Below, piece after piece: positions 1 through 12,600 of a DNA stretch of 64,000 nt. Origin of the DNA: Bicyclus anynana. Taxonomy: Eukaryota > Arthropoda > Insecta > Lepidoptera > Nymphalidae. The notes beneath the pieces are model-generated. The model was given only the letters and a program-made list of their open reading frames with translations. It was not told where the DNA came from and did no database searches. The stretch lies in assembly GCF_947172395.1 (NCBI RefSeq), contig NC_069110.1, forward strand, positions 1,488,001 through 1,552,000. The letters run 5' to 3'. Positions within the stretch are counted from its first letter, which is position 1. Every line of letters starts with the position of its first letter. Both the position numbers and the translations under genes were made by a program.

Positions 1-264
1 TCCTCTCAGAATGAGAGGGGTTAGGCCATTAGTCCACCACGCTGACCCAATGCGGATTGGCAGACTTCACACACGCAGAGAATTGAGAAAATTCTCTGTT
101 ATGCACGATGTTTTCCTTCACCAAATGTCACGTTTGAGACACGTGATATTTAATTTCTTAAAATGCACACAACTGAAAAGTTGAAGGTGCATGCCCACCG
201 GATTCGAACCCACGACCTCTGGAATCAGAGGCAGAGGTCCTATCCACTGGGCTATTACAGCTTG
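1..264 (-). mobile_element. SINE family B (tRNA-derived), minus strand
   Basis: In reverse, the element starts with a tRNA-like head (box A-like TAGCCCAGTGG, box B-like GGTTCGAATCC near 190-205), then a body with CACGTG and a tail toward CTCTCATTCTGAGAGGAG. It is cut at the window edge. Ten further copies of the family occur in the window. Confidence 0.8.
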
Positions 265-345
265 AGCAACATATAGGCTGCACTTTTCCCGAAATAATCC
301 ATGGTTCCGGCGGAATTTGTGTTAAACTGAATTTTACGCTATTTA
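265..345 (+). mobile_element. Helitron-like fragment
   Basis: The words ATATAGGCTGC, CATGGTTCCGGCGG and GTTAAACTGAATTT match the interior of the element at 16640-16795. The 3' GC-rich end and CTAG are missing. Confidence 0.5.
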
Positions 346-417
346 GTACATATAAATAGTTATCTGTATTCATCAGTTAGTAAATAACAAGTAAAAATGA
401 AACACTATCGTTTTCAG

Positions 418-657
418 AGAGAATCTAGAATTAATGCGAAGCTTGGGCGACCGTCAGGCCACGGGCCGGGCGTGCGGCAACCTCGGCAACACATGCTACT
501 TGCTGGGTGACTTCGCCCGGGCCATTAGATACCACACGGAGCGGCTGCGGATAGCTCAGGAGGTGGGCGACCGCGCGGCAGAGAGGCGAGCCAACAGCAA
601 TCTGGGCAACTCGCATATATTCCTCGGACAGTTCGAAAACGCCGCGGAACATTATAA
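418..657 (+). CDS. pins: pins coding exon, TPR repeats (first exon in window)
   Basis: The acceptor is TTTTCAG at 411-417. The exon opens one base before the codon frame at 419 (ENLELMRSLGD) and ends at 657 with two bases of a Lys codon; the donor GTGAGT is at 658-663. It encodes 79 full codons covering two TPR units: GRACGNLGNTCYLLGDF with RAIRYHTERL, then ERRANSNLGNSHIFLGQF with ENAAEHY. NLELM..LGD and ERRA.SNLGN are hallmarks of LGN/Pins. An ATG at 434 is internal and not a start. GC content is far above the flanking intron. The acceptor lies just right of a minus-strand SINE and a Helitron-like fragment. Confidence 0.95.
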
Positions 658-3600
658 GTGAGTGACGTTTCATTATCATTATCATTACCAGCCGATGGAC
701 GTCTCCTACTGGACATAGGCATACATGGACTTCCAAAAAAGACGGTCTCGAGCCGTCAGCATCCAGCGGCTCCCTGCAACCCGCTTGGTGTCCTTGGTCG
801 ATCAACACTGCGCTTTCCAGTGCGGGGTCGCCATTCCACGTCCATCGGCTCTTCGAACTATTTGGCCTGCTCATTGCCACTTCTGCTTCGCGACTCGCAG
901 AGCTATACAAGTCGTTGATCCGCAAGTCATCAGTGCAACACGCACTTTCGTCTTTAGGCACTGAGAAATTTTGGATATACACGTTTGACGTTTTATAAAT
1001 TATTGTAGGAAAAGAGTAGACTGAGACGGATATCTCGTGTTGGCTCGTGCCTACGCTAGGTGACGCGACTTGTTCCCGTATAGAGAGGGCGTTAGAGAGT
1101 GGGAGTGATCGAATGGGAGTGACAAGAAGACCCCTTCATGGGTTATTTGGGATAGGTATACTTGGGGTAATCGGGGAGAATAGTTTGAGCAGTGAAGGTG
1201 AGTGTTGGCTAGTTGAAAGGGATTCCTTAAACCTACACCCAGAGTCACAAGCCTCTCGTACTGCAATGTTATTCTGTTCCATTCAAGGGTTTATTTGGTT
1301 ACATTTCAATTTGTTAATTAAATTGTCTTGACTCATATTGTGAATCATATCATACTCCATGGTTCAACATTGGTTTCCTTATTTTTTGAAATTCACTTCT
1401 GAGCCTACTTAATTATAATTTGTATATTATGTGTAGTCGACAGAGAGCTGTCGTAGGGCCGGTGGTTAGCTTATGTTGCTTCGGATCTTGGGGTCCCGTA
1501 TCGGCCAGAGAAATATTTAACCTAAACTGGAACTACTACAGTTAAGCCCCATGCGGTTGTAGTAATACCGCCATCTATGCCTTTCCGACCGAAACACTGC
1601 AATGCTGCTTGGCGGTAGTAACAGCTCCCTGCATGTACTCTGTTGCAAAAGATTAATATAACAATATGCGAACTGTAATATTATTTTATGAACGGATTTT
1701 CAGATGTTTATCATTGATAGTTATAGATGGCGCTACTAGTTTCAGATGTTCGTCATGGATAGTTATAGATGGCGCTACTAGTTTCAGATGTTCATCATGG
1801 ATAGTTATAGATGGCGCTGCTAGTTTCAGATGTTTATCATAGATCATCATAGATGGCGCTCTTTTACTTTACACTGCGCTATTGTAAAATATAAGATCGC
1901 GATTATGAATATGTTGATTAACATTTGTATTATGATAAAAATTAACTAAAGTTTAAATTTTTAAAAATTATTATCTTTAGTCATCATTAGAAATTATAAT
2001 ATATTTAAACGATTTTATTAGTCGTTTTTTGACGATTCGGTTTAACGTTGAGACGGAGCAGCAGGCCATCTCCCCGCGCGCACCTTTATTTTAGCATACT
2101 TTGTGTACTTCCTCCGAGTACCGCAGCCTATTTCCTAGACGTCATAAAGTTCGCATGGTACAGAAGCCTACCACCAAACAAAACCTAAGTATAGTTAGGT
2201 AATTTAAAAATCTTCATTTGGCTCTAGCTTAAAATCAAACCCAGGAATGCATACCTTTAGTTTCAAGTCCAAAAAAATATCAACAGAAGAAAATTATAAT
2301 TTTATTAAATTAGAATGTTGCCTACACTCTTACCATCATTATCAGCCTATATAAATGTCCCATTATAGAGCCAAGCTTGGAGTTAAGACCCATCATGCTG
2401 CTCTAATACGGGTTGGTGGGCTTAGGGAGAAAAATCTTGTCTATGCACAATAAAGTTCAGATAGCGATTCAAATACATAAGTACGTTTCTGTTATTATAA
2501 TAATTTATTGACATTATTTATATTTATTATTATTTAAGTTTTTTTTTTATTTTATATTATAACATAGATTATACAAATGTTTTATTAACTCAGCTATACT
2601 TATTTTTTTATAATTATTTATAATTGTTGTAAGTTTGTACAATATGCGAATTCATATTTATATTATATATATGCGAAGTAATTGTAATGTTATATATCAG
2701 TTGCTTGTCGCCTCGCCTCGTGTATGCTAAGCAATTGCGTAAAATTTGAATTCCGTAGAAAATGTCTTATAATTATCGTTGAAAGGTTACGCTTAACACA
2801 GCAGTTTCTAACAAAATGTCTGCCTCAGACTGAGGCTAGCAAACTGTATAATAAATAATGTGTATGTGTGTAAATACAGGTGTGCTCTGTGCTACCTTAC
2901 TCTTGTAGGAGAAGACGCCTACATTATTGCCAACGGACCCTCTCTAAGCTTAGTCCAAGTCTAATAAAATAAGTCACTAATGGTCATTTGATTTGATTTT
3001 CGAGATTTTGATCTCTCAAAGCTCCCACGTATACCTAAACCCTCTTCCAATGGTGCAGTGACTCCATCAAGGAGTCTACATAGATTAGAATATTAAAACA
3101 GTAAAAATAACCCGAAAGTCACCCTCAAAACACTGACAGGTCACTGAACAATTTAGGTATTCCCAATTGATTGAGGAGAAGGGAAATAATGCTCATTAAA
3201 ATATTACAGATTCAGCGATTGTTTCAGAGTCAAACATTGTCTTCCCTACCACCCTCAATAGAGCATCGTTTTAATCCACGCTCATATAAGGAAATCGGCT
3301 TTAGGAGTAGCATGCATCAAACATATATCTTTAAAATAAAGAAACGTGTTGTATATCTCATAGCGATGGGACGAAAGGAAGTCATTTTCGATACCGTCAC
3401 TGATAATCGACGATGTCTTTTACTCTTACGAGATATTTCATGGCGTACATCGCATACTGGCTCTGCAGTATGTAATTAAAAGGCCTAAATAATCTTGTAT
3501 AACTATGTAATTTTGTTGTTTTAACTTTTAACTTTACCTTTATAATAGGCGTCCACAGATCTGCGGCATCGTATCGCATCATACGGATTATTTTCGTTGT

Positions 3601-6600
3601 ATAGAAAGTCCACAAGTGCGTCCACTGATCCGCATTGGACGGATCGCATCAGATTTTATGTACCGTAAAAATAAAAATCCATACATACGATGCGGATCTG
3701 TGGACGCCTACCATTAATGGATGGTTCCGTCTAGCATAAGCACTAAGATTTCTTGTCGCCATTGTTGATATTTTTCAATAAATATCTAAAGCCGATTGTA
3801 TTTGCAGGCGGACGCTAGCATTAGCTGAAGAGTTGGGCGACGCGGCAGTGGAAGCGCAAGCGTGCTACTCCCTCGGCAACACATATACGTTGCTACGAGA
3901 GTACCGCACCGCTGAGGAGTATCACGCGAGGCACCTTTCAGCGGCTAGAAAGCTGCAGGACAGAGTCGGCGAAGGCCGCGCTTGCTGGTCCCTCGGAAAC
4001 GCGCATGCAGCGCTCGGAAATCACGAGAAAGCGCTTTATTACGCGAGGGAGCACTACAGTATATCTGAGCAGGTAACATTCTTCTAAATTATTACTGCAG
4101 CTTGGTTAAGGGAGATTTATCATTAGTACGTCGCGTTGCATCATCGCAACGCATCAACGCGTTGTGCGTCGTCTCAACGCAATGGATCAGCAGCGGAACT
4201 TCGACATCGCGGTGTATCATTTGATGAAAATCCGCGAGTCAAGACGCAACGATTTAATGTGGCATGCCATTTAAAATGTATTTAAAAACGACGCTGTGAC
4301 AACGCAACATGCGGCGACGCACCAATGAGTTATACATTACCTTGTCTCATAGAGCATGTTAAGGTATCAGTCTTGGCCATAAGTAAATTAAGTAACCATA
4401 GATAAGAGATAGTGGTATTTAATTAATTTATGACTATCAGCCTGCCAACCGTCATTGGAAAAACCTTATTGATTCTAAGCTCCATATCCATCCCTCTGTC
4501 ATACAATCGATGACGGCTTAGCCTTGTAATGTGCCGTTAAAATAGGCTGATATTGATGACTTTTGTACTTGTCGCTTCCAGCTCGGCGACGTATTGGGCA
4601 TGGCCACAGCGCAGATGAATATCGGCGACCTGTGCAAGGTGCTGGGCCTGCCGGTGGACGCGACGCCAGCGCTGCCGCACGACTCGGCCGACGCGCCGCG
4701 GACTCCCTTCAACGCGCTGCGTGTCCGACGGCAGAGTATGGAGCAGTTGTCTCTCATACAGGTACCTATACTTCATCATTATTTTGAGCTAGTGGACGTC
4801 CACTGCTCTACAGGACGGACTTCCAAATATAACTGCCGCTACACTGGCGAAACCACCACTAGCAGAAAGGGGAAAGACACCACGCAATAGAAACGGAAGG
4901 AGAGCAGCCCGTCACCCATACACCGAATCCACTGCGGCCTCCACACCACATCCCCAATTGAATGTGAAACCCATCATAGACAGCCGCTAATACGACCCAA
5001 ATAATCCCCTCAAGAATCTTTATAAACGAAACCAAAAGTCACGTCAGAAATGACGTCATCTTGACACCAGAAAGCCCATTGTAAAAGAAATTGTCTGAAG
5101 TCTTGGACCGCAGGACAGCGATATCACAGTCCGCGCGGGGTAGCAAGCCGTTTCTGACGCCGTCCCAGCGCAGTACAGCGATATAATATACCAGATCGCG
5201 CAAGACATGCTATATGAGGTCACACCTTCCCAGCGCAAGATAACGATTATATCGCAGTCCTCGCCGGGTCCCAAATCGTTACTGACACCGCCCCAGCAAA
5301 CAATGTCAGTTCGCGCAGGACATTCGATTGACCACCTGGGGAGAAAGTTTCTTCGCGTCTTACCGTTCAAAGACGCTAAGCCTCGTACCTGTCTGGCTCT
5401 GGGGTATGTATCCCATGCAACTTATTCAGGAAGAGAGGAGGACCCATACTACTAACAACAACAAACATGATTAAAAACCAACTTTTTGGTAAATTTCGCC
5501 AATATGCGCCGACATCCAGTAACTCCTTATAAACCGATTTATAATAGGTCCACCTGATGGAGGGTCGACCGTCCTTGCACGTTCCGGTGTGAGGTCTGAA
5601 TCACCTCGGGACTCTAACCTTCATTGGGTCCTTATGCTATGTCCCCCGCAAATTGCCACTTCAGCATTGCGAGTTCTAGCGCTACGTCAGTGACTGAAGT
5701 ATCACTTCATCACGCCGAGACATTCCGAGGCTAATAATATGAAATAGATGACTGGGTTGCCCGCTGTGTTACTCTGAGCTTTCTCTACATGCTCTAGGCA
5801 TGTAGAGAAAGCTCAGAGTAGTCAGTAACATCGGTTAACAAAAGGCGATAAATCATTATTGCGAAAAGCAATACACAACCCTTATGATCCAGAAACAACA
5901 TGTGCATGCCTTATTTAGCTTATTTTGTTGGAAAATAACTATCCAGGCAGTTAATGTATTAGAAAATAGACGTCAATGTATGAATTTCATAAACCATTGT
6001 CACCAGATAACACCGGATGCGAAGAAAAAAGACGGAGACGTGAAACAAGACAGGGAAATGGTGCGAGCGGAGTCCGAAGAGGGCGAACACACCACAGAGA
6101 TGTTCATGAAGATGGTGGAGAGGTGCCAGTCGTCGCGCATGGACGAGCAGCGCGCTACACTCGACAAGGAGAACCGGCCGCGCGGCAAACTGCAGCGCTC
6201 CGCAAGCAGCGGCAACAAGCACCCGTAAGTAACTATTTTTAACTAAACTAACAAGATAACGTCATATTAATCGATTAACACCTGTTTGCTGCACGCACGA
6301 AAAGGTGTCCTATTCCGCCTGATTTGGGTGAAATTAAAAATACGAATAATTATATACGACGGATGAATTTTAAGTTAATAGACAATCTACTTAATTATTA
6401 CCATTTGTTGTTTTTCAAAGTACTCTCTGCGATATTTAATACAATTTTGCATGCGTTAAAACCAGTTTATGAAACATTTATTCCACTCCGAAGTGGGGGT
6501 AGTCAAAATGGCCGATTGCGTCAACAGCTTTTTTTGGATGAGCTGAAACGTTGACCACGATGGCTTGGCTTAATTAAAGGGCTTAAGTTTGGGCTGTAAG

Positions 6601-9600
6601 GCGGATGGTCTAAAATTTCGTAATTTTGGGTAATCACAAACATCTTAGTTTGCAACACCAACTAACACGGGCTGTTTTTTTGGTCGTCGCTAAGCAAATG
6701 TGGTATCCAACGAGAGATCAACTTTCTTGCGATAAATTCTTCGTGTAGGATTTTTTGGACAGTGGTCCCGGAAATGCACACGGGTGCTTATAGAGGCACG
6801 GTGTCGAGGATTAGCTGCCACAACGCTACGATATACTCTAGCGTCAGGTGGTTTTTGGACGACCTTCACGTGGCTTATCACTGAGGCTAGAGTGCCTTGA
6901 AATTCTAAATTCCAGCGTTCTGCAGTCCTAAGACATAGTGCTGCATCACTTAATACATAAGTGATCTCCTTAAAGCATTGAAGTTGCGATAATCCCGTTT
7001 GCAAGTTGTAGAAAATTATCGCATTCAAATTAGTTTCCTTAGATATTTCCATTTTTACAACCGACTGGTGTAAAAGTGGACTTTGAATAGACTTTTATTT
7101 CTTTTATTTTCGAATTCTAAATACAAAAAGATGAAAATTATTATTAAAAAGAAGTTTCTTTTTAACAATCGCGAAAAGTTGACAAGCGACACAGTATTAC
7201 TTTTCCAGTATTCTAGATTAACAATAAATTGTATTTTTGGCCCTTCATAGGGAGATTGTTGTGTATTTAATGCCTTAACATCTCACATTTTATATAACGC
7301 CATCTAGCGGAAGAACAAAGTTCATAGAACGGTTTAGTTTAGTAATATGCTACTATTAGCGCTAAAACTCAAAACGATTACAACGAAAACAAAATGAGAG
7401 CTAAAACTGCCAAAACTTCATGAGTAGGTCTTGTTTTTATAATAAACTGCCACATAGAACCAGGGCATGTCTCTCAATAAGTTTAAAGTTTTTATTAAAC
7501 GCAAGCTTAATACTACTACTACACAAAATACATGATAAAAAAGTTACAAAATATAAAAAACATAGAAAGAAGATTTTATATAAATAAAAGCCGATCATGT
7601 AATTGAGAACAACCTTGGTTAGTCAAGAAAAAAAGATCACTCTCAATTTACATTTAGGCCGAGAACTAACAAAGTGCTATTTTTAGTTTTATTTTATCAT
7701 TTTGTTGACGTGATAATAATATATTCCCCAGCCAAATTACAGCTTTCTAGTTGATTGAGACTATGATTTATGTGACTAACAACTTTGGGTTCATTTACAC
7801 GACAACTCTACCGACGACCGCAGTCGATTCTCGGTGGCGGTTGCCCACTGCAGTTGACACCCGTTGGTTACCGCCGAGACGTCGCTGACTGCAGTCGTCG
7901 ATAGCAGCTGCCGCTCTTGTAAATGAACACTTTACCTCATTGATTTTCAACGAAGTTTAAATTTTACTACTCCAAGTACATAAGTTGGTCGACTATTACT
8001 CTACAGTTGTGTTGAATTGTTTAGAAATCAATAATCAAATTAGTTGCAATAATTAGGAAACACTGACTTTCGGAGAGTTCCTTACCCTACCCTATGCGTA
8101 TAAAAAACAAAGTAGCAACGAGTTCTGGGGATGTCAATGACGTAGGGATTAGGAAAGTAGGAAACCTACCCGGTGCCTTGCAGTGTAAATAGTAAAATGG
8201 TGACCGTGGTCAACCGGTGTTACGAGCTCAAATGTTTAATGTTATAACACGAATTCGTCTAGGAAAACACTATTAATCCCACAGGAAATCATGGATTTAT
8301 CCGTGATAAAGGTACACCGGGCATCACACCGAAATTACTGATTAAATTCCAATAAAACTTGGCACGATTTGAGATCATAATACGAAGAAGGCTATAGAAT
8401 ACTTTTTGTCGCGAAAATTAAATCCGAAGGGGGTGATACTGGGGTTGAAAGTATGTGTGGAAAGTCTTTCAGTTTTCAAGTTACATTTGTAATAATCTGT
8501 TTGTGTAGTACCAGAAAAATAGTAATTCAAGATTTTACAAAATTCCACACCTTAAAGGTTAAAAAGGGGTTGAAGTTTTTTTAATATAAATCGTCCATGT
8601 TTTCAGTTATAGATTTGTAAAAATGATATTGGACTACTTATTATATATAAAACATGCAAAATATAAATAGAAAAGGATCACCTCTTTTCTATTTATACAA
8701 GGGTAAAAAAATTTAGATCGATTTGTACGTGGATGATGTCGCGGGCGTCCTTTATTAATTTAATATAATATTATATATAATTCTAGAAACAACTTGCTTG
8801 ACGTTATGATACAGATAATAATTTATAGACTATTTTAATTGATAGTGTTTCTGCCTGTAAAGTAAAGAGTAATTTAAAATAATTCTATGATGAGCGTACG
8901 TACCCGTGGTGATACTCCACTATTATTTTACACTACACACTCCGACTAACTCGTGTATAACAGTCTTCGAATGTCAACTTGAATGCAGAGCTGGACTGCT
9001 TCTGTCCGCGTTACTTTTCCACGCCCCGCTAAGGTACTGGTGAATTTCGGTACGATAATATCGAGGAAAATGTGTGAATGTGCTTTGTTCCCGCTACACG
9101 AGAAACACTCTTAAGCCGGATTTATATTTGACTGGCGTGTCGTGTCGTGACGCATCCGAACAGAATCGGTATCAGACATTTAATATCGCAACGTTTAAGC
9201 CGGATTTATATAGTCTGATGTGTTGCTATTTGTTGATGGTTCTAATTTTTTAGTTGGGAAGAGGTACGATAGGGGTAGAGAAATAATGTACACAAGGCAT
9301 AGCGAAGCGAAGCGGGTCCGCTAGTCATCTATATCTATACTTATAATAATTAAACTAAAGCAGGGAATTATGTATGTAATCGATACTGAAGCCAATATTT
9401 TATTTTGATTTTTTGTCTGTGTGTCTGACTATCCGTGTTTTTTGTAGACCGGGCATCACGTTAAAACTACTCAATGAATTTAAGTGAAACTTGGCACGAT
9501 TTGAGACCATAATTTAAAGAATGTTATAGATTTTTTGTCGCAAAAATTAAATCAGAAGGGGGTGAAACAGGGGTTGAAAGTTGGTATGGGAAGTACTTCA

Positions 9601-12600
9601 TTTTTCAAGTTACATTTTAAAATATTAGTATATGAATTACCACAAAAATACTAAAAATAATGTCATTCAAGATAACACTAACCCTAATGAGTTGAATTTT
9701 TTTTTTAAATAAATAGTTCACGTTTTGAGTTATTGTTGTTTTGTAAGCTGATTAGTGAACTATTTATTATGTATAAAACATGTGGAAATATAAACAGAAG
9801 GGGTTGAAATAGGGATTAAAGTTTAGATCGATTTACACGCGAACGAAGTCGCGGGCGTCTGCTAGTATTAAAATAAAGCTGCATCATCATCATCATTATC
9901 AACCCATAGTCGGCTCACTGCTGAGCTAGAGTCTCCTCTCAGAATGAGAGGGGTTAGGCCAATAGTCCACCAGGCTGGCCAAATGTGGATTAGCAGACTT
10001 TACACACGCAGAGAATCAAGAAAATTCTCTGCTATACAGGTTTCCTCACAATGTTTTCCTTCACCGTTTAGAGACACGTGATATTTAATTTCTTAAAATA
10101 CACACAACTGAAAAGTTGGAGGTGCATGCCCCGGACCGGATTAAAACCTTCGCCCTCCGTAATCGGAGGCAGATGTCATATCCGCTGGGCTGTCACGGCT
10201 CAATAAAGAATAATAATATATTATCTGTTTGTATCTTACTTTTATAATTTTATTTTTAATCTAATAACCATAACAGAAACTGTCCTTTTAAATTTACGGA
10301 TAGAACACCAGAATTACTATTTTACAGCTTATTATCTCTTGTTCCAAGGTTGACCTATATATTTTCCTTGATTGACTGGGGAAGGTTGCGTTGCATTTGA
10401 GTATCTCTTCAGGAGAACGACTTAAGACTTATCCAACTATGGATTAACGAGGTATATAGGTACAATAGGGAAAATAAATAACCTAAAAAGTAGTTTCCGA
10501 GATTTTATTTTACGATTTTGTCGGGGTGTTTATTGCTCGAAGCTAAATCGAAGACAGACATAAGCACATGGCGAAACGATTAGGCTTACACGTTAATCAA
10601 TGAACCCTGAAAAGGGCGCCAGACAACCTTATTTATTTAGAAGTGTTCAAAATGCAGTAACAGTAAACCCAGACAAACTTAGTATGTCATAGAGGTGGCC
10701 TTTACGTCACTCATTTTACCTTTAGGACTCCACATGACACGATAGGGGTGACTCGTTGCGAGGATGATTCACTCGCTATGTATCGTATTCGACCTGTAAG
10801 CGATTTTATAAACAAAAGGCACCCCCAACTTATAGAATTATATATTATAGCCTACGCTAGTCATACATACCTCTTTTTATTAAAGTTGAAAATTTGTCAT
10901 CCCATACTTCTACCATAAATAAGTATAATAGTCAATTCTCTTCAAGTCCTGTTTCCTAATGCAAAGGTGTGGAATGCTCATCCAGCATCCGATTTCCCTA
11001 TCACCTACAATATGGGTATCTTCAAGAGTGAATAGGCATCTTCTAGGCAATTGCGTTCCACCATATGCTACATCATCGCTTAAAATCAAGCGTGATTGTT
11101 GCTAAGCGCTTGCTTATACAAAAAAAATAACAGAAAAATATGGAGTTTAAAACTGACTTTGTAAAGTAGCTTTTTTATTAATTTGTAATATAATTTTAAT
11201 GTAAAACCGTAATTTCCCAGTGGATATGACCTCTGCCTCCGATTCCGGGCGGCGTTCAAATCCGGTCTGGGGCATACACCACCAACTGTTCAGTTGTGTG
11301 CATTTTAAGAAATTAAATATCACGTGTCTCAAACGATGAAGGAAAACATCGTCAGGAAACCTGCATACCAGAGAGTTTTCTTAATTCTCTGCGTGTGTAA
11401 AGTCTGCCAATCCGCATTGCACCAGCATGGTGAACTATTGGCCTAACCCCTCTTATTCTGAGAGGAGACTTGAGCTCAGCAATGAGCCGAATATGGGTTG
11501 ATAACAACAATGTAAAACCAAACAAAACTTTTCACTGAGTGATCTGATTTTGATAATTGTTTTTTTATATATTTCGAAATTAACTAAGGGTAGGAAAACA
11601 GGCATTGATTGATTGTCTATTCATTAACTGTACCATCGGCACTGCCTTCAAAGTGATCAGTAGATAGAAAATATTATATAATTACGTTTTTTAGATTCCT
11701 ACATACGTTTGTGTTTTAAAAGTCGGTAATTTTTAATTTTTTTATTATTTATTGTACAAACTAGCGGACTCAGTCAAGCTTCGCTTTAACTTATGTGCAC
11801 TTCTTCCCTATCCCTACCCTCCTATCCTACCCTACCCTGCCCTACTCCTACTGAGTAGTCCGATTTTGATAATTTTTATTTACTTAGAAGAAGTATATTT
11901 CTAATTAGCGGCACCCTTGCGATATTACCCGCGATAAAATAAATATGTAATTTTTCCGGGAAAAAAGTAGCTTATATGTTAATCCAGGCTGTAATTTATT
12001 TCAATTCCAAAGTTTAGCTAATTCGGTTAGGTTAGGTTAGGTTAGGTCACGACGTGATAGTAACAAATTTCACACTATCATAACCATCAGTTTTTCGCAA
12101 ATCTCACATATACCATGATTTTTTAGGATTAAAATAGCTTATGTGTTAATCTAGGGTATAATCTATCTACGTTCTAAATTTAAACCAAATCGATTCAATA
12201 AATATAAATACAAAATAATTGTAAAGTAAAGCCACGCATAACTTTCCATAGTATAGTCCGATTTTTTTTTATTAGATAGGCCTTCAAAATTAGTCTCATA
12301 TTAGTTTGAAAAAAAGTTTCTACCCTAAGGATGGTAAAATAGGGGTGATATAATCATCACTAGCCGACGCCTCGCAGTTAAACCCGAGTAGTTTCCGTGA
12401 TCGTAAGAATACAAAGATGAAATATAACCTATGATACTAATAAGTAACGGGGCTTTCTAGTAGTAAAATATTTTTCAAAATCGGTCCAGTAGTACCAGAG
12501 ATTACCAAAAACTTTACCTCTTTATAATATTACAGCAGACGCCCCGCGGTTTCACTCGTGTAGTGCCCGATCCCTTAAGAATATGGAGATAATAAATAGA

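Noticed and set aside
434..436. ATG as the pins start
   Set aside because: The frame continues upstream to the acceptor at 417 with the conserved ENLEL; it is an internal Met.
5884..6006. Start of pins exon at the ATG at 5884
   Set aside because: An AG acceptor at 6006 restores the conserved linker ITPDAK after SLIQ; the upstream part is not conserved-looking.
12024..12047. Chromosome end (TTAGG telomere)
   Set aside because: Only four to five units within ordinary intron DNA; too short and internal.
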